Source of the DNA: Lonepinella koalarum
GTDB taxonomy: Bacteria > Pseudomonadota > Gammaproteobacteria > Enterobacterales > Pasteurellaceae
NCBI RefSeq assembly: GCF_042926695.1
Contig: NZ_CP170642.1
Coordinates: 1,922,001 to 1,986,000, forward strand
DNA length: 64,000 nt
Reading direction: 5' to 3'
Position numbers and translations under genes: made by a program. The notes beneath the pieces were generated by a model that did no database searches, was not told the origin of the DNA, and saw only the letters and a list, made by a program, of their open reading frames with translations. Positions 36,698-44,991 of the stretch are shown here, one piece after another. Position 1 is the first letter of the stretch. Each line of letters starts with the position of its first letter.

Positions 36698-39133
36698 CTA
36701 AATTTTCGCAATTTGTACCAGATTAGAATGTTGTGGATTACCTTTTGCTAGTGGTGATGGACGTTGTGTGGTAAGCACATTGATACAACCGGAATGATCG
36801 ACGCGATTGTTATCAGGGGCATACCAAGCACCTTCTCCTAATGCCACCACACCGGGGATAATTCTCGGGGTCACTTTAGCATTAATATGTATTTCACCAC
36901 GATCATTAAAAATACGAATTAAATCACCATTTTTAACACCACGAGATTGTGCATCAATTGGGTTAATCCAGATTTCTTGTGGATTAGCAGATTTTAAAAC
37001 ATCTACATTACCATAAGTGGAATGGGTTCGAGCCTTGTAATGAAATCCACTTAGTTGTAACGGATATTTTTCCATTAATGGATCACCATAATGCTCGAAG
37101 CTATCCACGTGAATAGGCAAAGGATGAATGACTTCATCTTTTGCCAACTTCCACGTTTGGGCGATTTCAGCAAGGCGTTCAGAATAAATTTCGATTTTTC
37201 CAGACGGTGTTTGTAATGGATTTTGTTCAGGATCTTCTCGAAAATCTTTATAGGCAATTTTAAAACCATTTGGATCGACTTTCTTGAAAATACCTTGTTG
37301 ACGAAATTCTGCGAAAGTAGGCAATTCGGGGAGATTTTCCCGAGATTGCTGATAAAGATGTCTTAACCATTCTTCTTGTGTTCGCCCTTCGGTAAATTGT
37401 TGTTTAACGCCTAATTTCTCAGCTAACGCACTGAGCATATCGTAAAGATTACGACATTCAAAAGATGGCTTAACCACTTGATCTGCAAAAATAACGTAAT
37501 TCATATTAGCCACATAGGCATCTAAACAAAAATCCATTTGTTCTGACGTCATACAGTCTGGCAATAAAATATCACTATACTTGGCAGTAGATGTCATGTG
37601 ATTGTCAATGGTAATAATTAACTCACACTTGGATTCATCTTGTAAAATATCGTGCGTACGGTTAATTTGCGAATGTTGGTTAATTAAACAATTACTAGCA
37701 TAATTCCAGATCACTTTGATCGGAGCAGACAATTTTTCTACACCACGAATGCCGTCTGTGGTAGCGGTCATTTCAGTTCCCCGTATGATGGCATCTGTCC
37801 ACAAAAACATCGGGATACTCGCTTCAATGGGATTGGTTAAAGTTGGCATTCTCACAAATGGTACACCATAAGCACTTTCTCTTGCCCCAGTATTTCCGCC
37901 ACTGATCCCCACATTACCCGTTAAAATTGGCAACATCGCGATTGCTCGAGAGATTATTTCTCCATTGCTACGGCGTTGCGGTCCCCAACCTTGCGCAATA
38001 TAAGCGGGTTTAGTTTGACCAATTTCACGTGCAAGTTTAACAATGCGATCTGCCGGAATTCCCGTAATTTTGGCTGCCCAATCAGGGGTTTTAGCAATAC
38101 CGTCATCACTTTGCCCTAAAATATAGGCTTTGTAATGGCTATTAGAAGCGGCAGATTTAGGGAGTGTTTTCTCGTCATAGCCTACGCAATATTTATCTAA
38201 GAAAGGCTGATCAACCATATTTTCAGTGATTAATACATAAGCCAAAGCAGAGACAAGTGCGGCATCCGTGCCGGGCCGAATTGGAATCCATTCATCTTCT
38301 CGTCCTGCCCCTGTATCGGTATAACGCGGATCGATAATAATCATCTTCGCTTTAGATTTTTCTCTGGCTTGTTCAATACAATAGGTTAAACCACCGCCAC
38401 TCATACGAGTTTCACTCGGATTATTACCAAATAACACCACAAGTTTGGTATTTTCAATATCGGCTAACCCATTACCTAACACCCAACCACCACCATAGGT
38501 ATAATCTAATCCTACAGCAATTTGTGCCGTACTATAATCGCCATAATGATTTAAATAGCCACCGATACAGTTCATTAAGCGAGCAATCAATGTCGAACCG
38601 GGAGGCCAAGACTTAGTTACGGTTCCCCCCAATGTGCCAGTACCATAATTTAAATAGATACTTTCGTTACCATATTCAGCAATATTTTTTTGCAAAGATT
38701 GAGCAATTTCAGTTAAAGCTTGGTCCCAAGAAATACGTTTAAATTTTCCTTCACCGCGTTTCCCTATACGTTTCATCGGATATTTTAATCGATCGGGATT
38801 ATACACGCGTCTTCGCATTGAACGCCCACGTAAACAGGCTCTGACTTGATGATCTAAATTATAGGTTTCCGTACCAGTATTGTCTGTTTCAACATAGATA
38901 ATTTGATTATCTTTGACATGCATACGCAAAGGGCAACGGCTACCGCAGTTCACCGTGCATGCACTCCATACAATTTTTTCTTCACTTTGCGTAGATTGAA
39001 CATCTTTGGCTTGAGTAGTAAAAGGAATGGATAACCCACTGGTTGCTGCCAACGCAGTTAATCCGCTGGCTTTCACAAAATCACGCCGCTTTATTTGTGG
39101 CAAATTTTGCCCTGCTAATTTTGTTATGTCCAT
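36698..39133 (-). CDS. dmsA: Anaerobic DMSO reductase catalytic subunit DmsA
   Basis: Molybdo-bis-PGD enzyme that reduces dimethyl sulfoxide and N-oxides as terminal acceptor, exported by Tat. 811 residues from 39133; an ATG at 39229 would add a hydrophobic stretch with no ribosome site. The Tat signal is IKRRDFVKASGLTALAATSG. Then come the [4Fe-4S] motif CTVNCGSRCPLRMHV, the region GDYSTAQIAVGL with the predicted Mo-ligand serine, and IIIDPRYTDTGAGREDEW. It matches E. coli DmsA closely along its whole length. First gene of the operon; an FNR-like box lies 105 bases upstream. Confidence 0.96.
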   Translation of the reverse strand: MDITKLAGQNLPQIKRRDFVKASGLTALAATSGLSIPFTTQAKDVQSTQSEEKIVWSACTVNCGSRCPLRMHVKDNQIIYVETDNTGTETYNLDHQVRACLRGRSMRRRVYNPDRLKYPMKRIGKRGEGKFKRISWDQALTEIAQSLQKNIAEYGNESIYLNYGTGTLGGTVTKSWPPGSTLIARLMNCIGGYLNHYGDYSTAQIAVGLDYTYGGGWVLGNGLADIENTKLVVLFGNNPSETRMSGGGLTYCIEQAREKSKAKMIIIDPRYTDTGAGREDEWIPIRPGTDAALVSALAYVLITENMVDQPFLDKYCVGYDEKTLPKSAASNSHYKAYILGQSDDGIAKTPDWAAKITGIPADRIVKLAREIGQTKPAYIAQGWGPQRRSNGEIISRAIAMLPILTGNVGISGGNTGARESAYGVPFVRMPTLTNPIEASIPMFLWTDAIIRGTEMTATTDGIRGVEKLSAPIKVIWNYASNCLINQHSQINRTHDILQDESKCELIITIDNHMTSTAKYSDILLPDCMTSEQMDFCLDAYVANMNYVIFADQVVKPSFECRNLYDMLSALAEKLGVKQQFTEGRTQEEWLRHLYQQSRENLPELPTFAEFRQQGIFKKVDPNGFKIAYKDFREDPEQNPLQTPSGKIEIYSERLAEIAQTWKLAKDEVIHPLPIHVDSFEHYGDPLMEKYPLQLSGFHYKARTHSTYGNVDVLKSANPQEIWINPIDAQSRGVKNGDLIRIFNDRGEIHINAKVTPRIIPGVVALGEGAWYAPDNNRVDHSGCINVLTTQRPSPLAKGNPQHSNLVQIAKI

Positions 39134-39237
39134 ATTGTTTGTCCTAATAGATATAAAGGTAGATAAGTAAGATAAAAATAAAAACGTTATAAAAAGTAAC
39201 GTTATTCTAAATATGGCATAATAGAACAATAAATGTT

Positions 39238-39251
39238 CTGATCTAGATCAA
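39238..39251 (-). promoter_or_regulatory. FNR-like box upstream of dmsA
   Basis: CTGAT-CTAG-ATCAA, nine of ten matches to the TTGAT-N4-ATCAA consensus. It is centred about 111 bases before the dmsA start, in an A/T-rich region with several -10-like hexamers. Confidence 0.65.
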
Positions 39252-39508
39252 TAAAATTGTGATATTTTATAATAAAATCATAATGTTAACCTTATTAATA
39301 ATCGTTATCCTTTATATGTTATTTTTTTATTACAATATTTTTAATTTCAGTTAAAAATGCGGTGTATAATGTTAAAAATTTTTTCTCCACTTATATCATT
39401 GATTGCTTAAACTTCGTTTTATCCACTCCAGCAATCTTGAAAAAACCTTGTTTTTTTTCACCGCACTTTGCTTTATCATAATCATCACTTTTTTAATTTT
39501 GAAATATT
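39252..39508. promoter_or_regulatory. Divergent intergenic region dmsA-rsmE
   Basis: The 375-base gap between dmsA and rsmE is very A/T rich. Besides the FNR-like box it holds a TATAAT at 39365-39370 (plus strand, possible rsmE promoter) and a USS near 39462. A 78-residue hydrophobic frame at 39403-39639 overlaps rsmE in another frame and is not supported. Confidence 0.45.
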
Positions 39509-40240
39509 ATGAGAATACCCAGAATTTATCACCCCGCCCCCTTAGAAAACCAAACCACTTGTCAACTCAGCGAAGATGCTGCCAATCACGTTGGGCGAGT
39601 ATTGCGTATGCAAGTGGGCGAAAAATTAGAGCTATTTGATGGTTCAAATTATATTTATTCCGCTCAAATTACCGAAAGCAACAAAAAAGCGGTAGTGGTA
39701 GAACTTTTAGATCGTCAACTTGATAACCGAGAAAGCCCATTGAACATTCATTTAGGGCAAGTGATCTCTCGTGGCGAACGGATGGAATTTACCATTCAGA
39801 AGTCGGTAGAATTGGGGGTAAATGTGATTACACCCTTGTGGTCAGAGCGTTGTGGGGTGAAATTGGATGCGGAGAGGATGACGAAAAAAATTCAGCAGTG
39901 GCAGAAAATTGCTATTGCTGCTTGTGAACAATGTGGACGGAATGTGGTGCCTGAAATTCGTCCAATGATGAAGTTGCAAGATTGGTGTGCGGAGCAAGAT
40001 GGGGCGTTAAAGCTCAATCTGCACCCAAGAGCGAAGTATTCCATTAAGACCTTGCCTGACATTCCTGCGGCTGGCGTACGGTTGTTGATTGGATCAGAGG
40101 GCGGTTTATCGCCCCAAGAAATCAGTCAAACCGAACAACAAGGCTTTACCGACATTTTGCTAGGCAAGCGAGTGTTACGTACGGAAACCGCGGCGTTGAC
40201 CGCCATTACCGCATTACAAGTGTGTTTTGGTGATTTATAA
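39509..40240 (+). CDS. rsmE: 16S rRNA (uracil-1498-N3)-methyltransferase
   Basis: Makes m3U1498 in 16S rRNA. 243 residues. The N-terminal PUA-like domain (DAANHVGRVLRMQVGEKLELFDGSN) is followed by a SPOUT knot domain (QKSVELGVNVITPLWSERCGVK; LLIGSEGGLSPQEI; LGKRVLRTETAALTAI). Start ATG 39509 follows a poorly defined ribosome site. Upstream of glyQ. Confidence 0.95.
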   Translation: MRIPRIYHPAPLENQTTCQLSEDAANHVGRVLRMQVGEKLELFDGSNYIYSAQITESNKKAVVVELLDRQLDNRESPLNIHLGQVISRGERMEFTIQKSVELGVNVITPLWSERCGVKLDAERMTKKIQQWQKIAIAACEQCGRNVVPEIRPMMKLQDWCAEQDGALKLNLHPRAKYSIKTLPDIPAAGVRLLIGSEGGLSPQEISQTEQQGFTDILLGKRVLRTETAALTAITALQVCFGDL

Positions 40241-40266
40241 CCGTTTTATCTTCATCAATTTTCCCG

Positions 40267-40272
40267 TATAAT
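40267..40272 (+). promoter_or_regulatory. -10 element of glyQ promoter
   Basis: TATAAT 36 bases before the glyQ start; the -35 candidate (TTTTAT at 40244) is weak. Confidence 0.45.
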
Positions 40273-40307
40273 GCGGTGCAAATTTTCATTATTTTTTGAG
40301 ATAACTT

Positions 40308-41216
40308 ATGACAACAACTTTTAACGTAAAAACATTCCAAGGGATGATTTTAGCCCTGCAAGATTACTGGGCGAAACAGGGAGCAACCCTTGTACAGCCT
40401 TTTGATATGGAAGTCGGTGCAGGCACTTCGCACCCAATGACCGCTTTGCGTGCATTAGGGCCTGAGCCAATGGCATTTGCTTATGTACAGCCATCACGTC
40501 GCCCGACTGACGGTCGCTATGGCGAAAACCCAAACCGCTTACAACATTATTATCAATTCCAAGTAGTCATCAAGCCGTCCCCTGATAATATTCAAGAACT
40601 CTATTTAGATAGCCTAAAAATGCTCGGTTTTGACCCAACGCAAAACGATATTCGCTTTGTGGAAGACAACTGGGAAAACCCAACCTTAGGGGCGTGGGGC
40701 TTAGGTTGGGAAGTGTGGTTGAACGGAATGGAAGTCACCCAATTTACCTATTTCCAACAAGTGGGCGGTTTAGAATGTCGTCCTGTCACAGGCGAAATTA
40801 CCTACGGTTTAGAGCGTTTGGCGATGTATATTCAAGGTGTGGACAGCGTGTATGACTTAGTTTATTCAGACGGTTCGTTAGGCAAAACCACCTATGGCGA
40901 CGTGTTCCATCAAAACGAAGTCGAGCAATCTGCCTACAATTTTGAATACGCCGACACTGATTTCTTATTTCAATGTTTCGATCACTACGAAAAAGAAGCC
41001 AAAGCCCTGTTAGAATTAGAAAAACCGTTACCACTGCCCGCTTACGAACGCATTTTAAAAGCTGCACACAGCTTTAATATGCTCGATGCACGCAAAGCAA
41101 TTTCGGTAACGGAACGTCAGCGGTATATTTTACGCATTCGTACCTTAACCAAAGGTGTGGCGGAAGCCTATTACGCCAGCCGTGAAGCGTTGGGATTTCC
41201 GGGGTGTAAGAAGTAG
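40308..41216 (+). CDS. glyQ: Glycine-tRNA ligase alpha subunit
   Basis: Catalytic-core subunit of the alpha2beta2 glycyl-tRNA synthetase. 302 residues. Class II motifs are visible: VGAGTSHPMTALRALGP, AYVQPSRRPTDGRYGENPNR, LQHYYQFQVVIKPSP, and GGLECRPVTGEITYGLERLAMY. Usually directly followed by glyS; here 1.64 kb of accessory genes separates them. Confidence 0.98.
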   Translation: MTTTFNVKTFQGMILALQDYWAKQGATLVQPFDMEVGAGTSHPMTALRALGPEPMAFAYVQPSRRPTDGRYGENPNRLQHYYQFQVVIKPSPDNIQELYLDSLKMLGFDPTQNDIRFVEDNWENPTLGAWGLGWEVWLNGMEVTQFTYFQQVGGLECRPVTGEITYGLERLAMYIQGVDSVYDLVYSDGSLGKTTYGDVFHQNEVEQSAYNFEYADTDFLFQCFDHYEKEAKALLELEKPLPLPAYERILKAAHSFNMLDARKAISVTERQRYILRIRTLTKGVAEAYYASREALGFPGCKK

Positions 41217-41221
41217 GTGAG

Positions 41222-41246
41222 ATTCGGGACGCAGTGCGTTCCGAAT
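41222..41246. repeat. 25-nt palindromic element, intergenic copy
   Basis: ATTCGGGACGCA/TGCGTTCCGAAT around a central G, one G-T mismatch. It shares the core ACGCAGTGCGT with the copy inside the next gene (41568-41594). Confidence 0.7.
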
Positions 41247-41286
41247 TGTGCAGTCACTGATTGCAAAATCTAAATAGAGAAACAAA

Positions 41287-42309
41287 ATGCCGAATTTGCC
41301 ACAAACCAACAATACGCTATTTAGCCAAATTGCCGAAATTATTCATCAGGCAAGAAACCAAGTTCGCCAAACGGTCAACGTAGCGATGGTGCAATCTTAT
41401 TGGGAAATCGGTCGGTTAATTGTTGAGAATGAACAACAAGGTAATCAAAGAGCCGATTACGGTAAATATGTATTGCAAGATTTGTCAAAACGCTTAACAG
41501 AAATGTTTGGAAAAGGGTTTGGCGTATCTAACTTACGCAATATGCGTCAATTTTTCTTGGCGTTTCCAATTCGCCACGCAGTGCGTAGCGAATTAAGTTG
41601 GACACATTATCGTAGTTTGATACGGATTGAAAATAATCAAGCACGTCAATGGTATTTAAATGAGGCTATTGAACAACATTGGTCGGCTCGAGCCTTAGAG
41701 CGCCAAATTTCTGTATTGTATTACGAACGTTTATTAGCAAGTCAAAACAAAACGCCAGTGATTACCGAAGCGGAACAAAAAACCGAAGAACTAAAAGAAA
41801 CCATTGAAGATTATTTGCGTGATCCTTATATTTTGGATTTCTTAAATCTACAAGATGGCACTTATCAAGAAAATGATGTTGAGCAAGCCATTATCAACAA
41901 TTTGCAACTGTTTTTGTTAGAGCTTGGCAAAGGTTTTGCTTTTGTGGAACGCCAAAAACGAATTCGTTTTGATGATGAAGATTTTTATATTGATTTGGTG
42001 TTTTACAATTTCAAACTCAAATGCTTTTTGTTGATTGATTTAAAAATCGGCAAATTAAAACATCAAGACATAGGGCAAATGGATACCTATGTTCGCTTAT
42101 TTGATCAAGAAATTAAAGGAGCAGATGATAATCCAACTATCGGCTTAGTATTATGCAGTGAAAAAAGCGAAGCAGTGGCGAAATATTCAGTTTTGGCAGA
42201 TCGCAAGCAGTTATTTAGTGCCAAGTATTTACCGTTTTTACCAACGGAGAAAGAGCTGGAAGAACAGATTACTAAGGCGAGATTGGCTACACAGTGCATG
42301 GAGAATTAG
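41287..42309 (+). CDS. DUF1016-family PDDEXK nuclease domain protein (YhcG-like)
   Basis: Family of predicted nucleases with an N-terminal DUF1016 domain (AMVQSYWEIGRLIVENEQQG; LSKRLTEMFGKGFGVSNLRNM; LSWTHYRSLI) and a C-terminal PDDEXK-like domain. The nuclease core reads FYIDLVFYN, then FLLIDLKIGKL, i.e. D...D-X-K, with Asp where many relatives have Glu. Full-length at 340 residues. Residues about 95-103 are encoded by a palindromic repeat. It lies between glyQ and the toxin-antitoxin pair; a defence or mobile-element role is inferred from the family only. Confidence 0.85.
   Translation: MPNLPQTNNTLFSQIAEIIHQARNQVRQTVNVAMVQSYWEIGRLIVENEQQGNQRADYGKYVLQDLSKRLTEMFGKGFGVSNLRNMRQFFLAFPIRHAVRSELSWTHYRSLIRIENNQARQWYLNEAIEQHWSARALERQISVLYYERLLASQNKTPVITEAEQKTEELKETIEDYLRDPYILDFLNLQDGTYQENDVEQAIINNLQLFLLELGKGFAFVERQKRIRFDDEDFYIDLVFYNFKLKCFLLIDLKIGKLKHQDIGQMDTYVRLFDQEIKGADDNPTIGLVLCSEKSEAVAKYSVLADRKQLFSAKYLPFLPTEKELEEQITKARLATQCMEN
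41568..41594. repeat. 27-nt palindromic element inside the DUF1016 gene
   Basis: AATTCGC.ACGCA/TGCGT.GCGAATT, thirteen arms positions with one mismatch. Core identical to the intergenic copy at 41222-41246. In frame, it encodes IRHAVRSEL in the protein. Confidence 0.75.
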
Positions 42310-42361
42310 TGAGTGATATAATTTACATATGTTGTCATCTAAAATTTAAGGGAGAATACAA

Positions 42362-42544
42362 ATGTTATTCCAAAAAGAAAAAGGCTACGATGAATTTTTA
42401 GCAGAGCAAATCAAACAAGCACGAGAAGATATTCAAGCAGGTAAAGTGCTTACACTAGCCGAATCAAAGGCTCGTACCCAAGCTTTGCTTGAGCGAAAAG
42501 CAAGAGAATTAGAGCAAACTCAGCAAGGTACGATTTATGCCTAA
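42362..42544 (+). CDS. Putative antitoxin of a RelE/ParE-type module
   Basis: 60 residues, highly charged and helical (EFLAEQIKQAREDIQAGKVLTLAESKARTQALLERKARE). The pattern AGKVLTLAES resembles the linker between the DNA-binding and toxin-binding parts of short antitoxins. It is preceded by AAGGGAGAATACAA and overlaps the toxin gene by 8 bases, the usual antitoxin-first order. No specific family could be assigned with certainty. Confidence 0.65.
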   Translation: MLFQKEKGYDEFLAEQIKQAREDIQAGKVLTLAESKARTQALLERKARELEQTQQGTIYA

Positions 42545-42817
42545 ATTGATTTTGACTCAAAAAGCACAGAGTAATTTAGACAAAATAATTGAAAACATTG
42601 TTGATTATACAGGCTATGAACTTAGCGGCATAAAACTATCAAATGATTTATATGAGAAAATGGAATTAATTGCTTTTATGCCCACCATTGGGCGTTGTCG
42701 AGATGATGGTTCACTGGAAACATTTTGTCGAAATTATCGGATGTTTACGAAATTATTGATGATATTGTTTACATTGAAACCATAATTCATTGTAGTAGAT
42801 TATATCCTAGACCTTAA
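42537..42817 (+). pseudogene. RelE/ParE-family toxin, frameshifted near its 3' end
   Basis: The N-terminal part (LTQKAQSNLDKIIENIVDYTG, MELIAFMPTIGRC, RNYRMF) fits the RelE/ParE fold. As read, the frame runs off at residue 82 with the non-family tail TKLLMILFTLKP. In the +1 frame, the sequence from 42746 to the TAA at 42817 reads YEIIDDIVYIETIIHCSRLYP, the family's normal C-terminal strands. One missing T in the TTT at 42744-42746 explains it and would restore 93 residues. The C-terminal strands carry functional residues in this family, so the toxin is likely inactive, unless this is a sequencing error. Confidence 0.75.
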
Positions 42818-42859
42818 TAGAACGTATTTATAAAAATAAATTAAAGAGAATAAAACCCA

Positions 42860-44926
42860 ATGACAACCCAAAACTTCATAGTAGAAATCGGCACTGAAGA
42901 GTTGCCTCCGAAAGCGTTAAAAACCCTTGCTACGGCTTTTGCGGAGAATTTTACCGCAGAACTGAATCAAGCTGGTTTAACATTCAGTCAAATTAAATGG
43001 TTCGCCACTCCACGCCGTTTAGCGTTGAAAGTGGCGGATTTAGCCACCGAACAGCCAAGTAAGCAAATTGAAAAACGAGGGCCTGCAGTAGCGGCAGCCT
43101 TTGATGCCAATGGCAATCCAACCAAAGCCGCTGAAGGTTGGGCGAGAGGTTGTGGTATTACTGTGGATCAAGCGGAGCGTGTGGCAACCGATAAAGGCGA
43201 ATGGCTGGTGCATCGTGCGGTGCAACAAGGGCAAGCCACCAAAAATCTTTTACCCGATTTGGTCGCAGTCGCACTGGCGAAATTGCCAATTCCAAAACCA
43301 ATGCGTTGGGCGGATAAAACCGTGCAGTTTATTCGTCCTGTGCATACGGTAACAATGTTGCTCGGTTCAGAACTGATTGACGGTGAAATTTTAGGTGTGA
43401 AAAGCGGTCGTACCATTCGTGGACACCGTTTTTTAGGCGAGCGTGAATTTGATATTCAACACGCTGATGAGTATCCGCAAGTTTTAGCCGAACGTGGTCA
43501 AGTGATTGCCGATTTTAATGAGCGTAAAGCGATTATTTTGGCAAAATCGCAAGAAAAAGCCACCGCACTTGGTGGCGTGGCAGATATTGATGAAGATTTG
43601 TTAGATGAAGTGACTTCATTAGTGGAATACCCGAATGTGTTAACCGCCAAATTTGAAGAACGTTTCTTAGCCGTGCCAGCGGAAGCTTTAGTTTACACGA
43701 TGAAAGGCGACCAAAAATATTTCCCGATTTACGATAAAAATGGCAAATTATTACCGCACTTTATCTTCGTTTCCAACATTATTCCAGCGGATCCAACAGC
43801 GATTATTGAAGGCAACGAAAAAGTGGTGCGTCCACGTTTGACGGATGCGGAATTTTTCTTCAAAACCGATTTAAAACAACGTTTGGAAGATCGTTTACCA
43901 CGTTTGGAAACTGTGTTATTCCAACAACAGCTTGGTACATTGCGTGATAAAACCGCTCGTATTGAACAGTTGGCAGGTGAAATTGCCGCTCAAATTGGGG
44001 CGGATGTGGCAAAAGCCAAACGGGCAGGTTTATTGTCAAAATGCGACTTGATGACCAATATGGTGTTTGAATTTACCGATACGCAAGGCGTAATGGGAAT
44101 GCACTATGCTCGCCATGATGGCGAAGATGAAGAGGTCGCAGTGGCGTTAAACGAACAATATATGCCACGTTTTGCAGGCGATAATTTGCCAAATTCTTTA
44201 GTGGCGTGTTCGGTGGCATTGGCGGATAAAATTGATACCTTAACAGGTATTTTCGGCATCGGACAAGCCCCAAAAGGCAGTGCTGACCCATTTGCATTAC
44301 GCCGTGCAGCTCTTGGATCGCTTCGGATTATCGTGGAGAAAAATCTTCCGCTTGATTTAACTATTTTAGTTGAAAAATCCACCGCACTTTTTGGCGACAA
44401 ACTGACCAATAAAAACGTGGTGAATGACGTAGTAGACTTTATGCTCGGTCGTTTCCGTGCGTGGTATCAAGATGAAGGTATTGCGGTGGATGAAATTCAG
44501 GCTGTACTGGCTCGCCGTCCAACTCGTCCTGCGGATTTTGATGCCCGTGTTCGTGCGGTGTCGCATTTCCGCACATTGGATTCAGCGGAAGCCTTAGCGG
44601 CAGCCAATAAACGGGTGAGCAATATTCTAGCTAAAGCGGATATTGAAATTGGCAAGATTGATTTATCTGCCTGTGTTGAGACTGCGGAAAAAGCACTTGC
44701 CGAAAATGTGGTTGCTCTTCAACAAGCAGTGCAACCATTAATTGCCAAAGGCGATTACAGTGCGGTGTTAGATGAATTAGCCAATCTTCGCCAGCCAGTA
44801 GATAATTTCTTTGATAACGTGATGGTAAATGCTGACGATCAAAAATTGCGTCAAAACCGTTTAGCTATTTTGCAAACTTTACAAGATTTATTCTTGCAAG
44901 TGGCAGATATTTCAGTATTGCAGTAA
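42860..44926 (+). CDS. glyS: Glycine-tRNA ligase beta subunit
   Basis: Beta subunit of glycyl-tRNA synthetase, which binds tRNA(Gly) and completes the enzyme. 688 residues. The N-terminal signature FIVEIGTEELPPKAL and central DLMTNMVFEFTDTQGVMGMHYARHDGEDEEVA (HD-like region) are clear, as is the C-terminal anticodon-binding part. It has its own A/T-rich leader after the toxin gene; AAAGAGAATAAAACCCA precedes the start. Confidence 0.98.
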   Translation: MTTQNFIVEIGTEELPPKALKTLATAFAENFTAELNQAGLTFSQIKWFATPRRLALKVADLATEQPSKQIEKRGPAVAAAFDANGNPTKAAEGWARGCGITVDQAERVATDKGEWLVHRAVQQGQATKNLLPDLVAVALAKLPIPKPMRWADKTVQFIRPVHTVTMLLGSELIDGEILGVKSGRTIRGHRFLGEREFDIQHADEYPQVLAERGQVIADFNERKAIILAKSQEKATALGGVADIDEDLLDEVTSLVEYPNVLTAKFEERFLAVPAEALVYTMKGDQKYFPIYDKNGKLLPHFIFVSNIIPADPTAIIEGNEKVVRPRLTDAEFFFKTDLKQRLEDRLPRLETVLFQQQLGTLRDKTARIEQLAGEIAAQIGADVAKAKRAGLLSKCDLMTNMVFEFTDTQGVMGMHYARHDGEDEEVAVALNEQYMPRFAGDNLPNSLVACSVALADKIDTLTGIFGIGQAPKGSADPFALRRAALGSLRIIVEKNLPLDLTILVEKSTALFGDKLTNKNVVNDVVDFMLGRFRAWYQDEGIAVDEIQAVLARRPTRPADFDARVRAVSHFRTLDSAEALAAANKRVSNILAKADIEIGKIDLSACVETAEKALAENVVALQQAVQPLIAKGDYSAVLDELANLRQPVDNFFDNVMVNADDQKLRQNRLAILQTLQDLFLQVADISVLQ

Positions 44927-44962
44927 TTAAAATAGCGCTACAGCGTAGCGAAACCATGCTTA

Positions 44963-44983
44963 ACCCCGTACCAAGTACGGGGT
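44963..44983. terminator. Terminator between glyS and pepP (CCCCGTAC family)
   Basis: ACCCCGTAC/GTACGGGGT, 9-base perfect stem with a 3-base loop and CTTTTGT after it. It lies between converging genes and belongs to the same repeat family as 17107-17142 and 27914-27933. Confidence 0.75.
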
Positions 44984-44991
44984 CTTTTGTA

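Noticed and set aside
39403..39639. 78-codon hydrophobic frame before and overlapping rsmE
   Set aside because: It overlaps rsmE in another frame, has no ribosome site and matches nothing I recognise; A/T-rich DNA gives such hydrophobic frames by chance.
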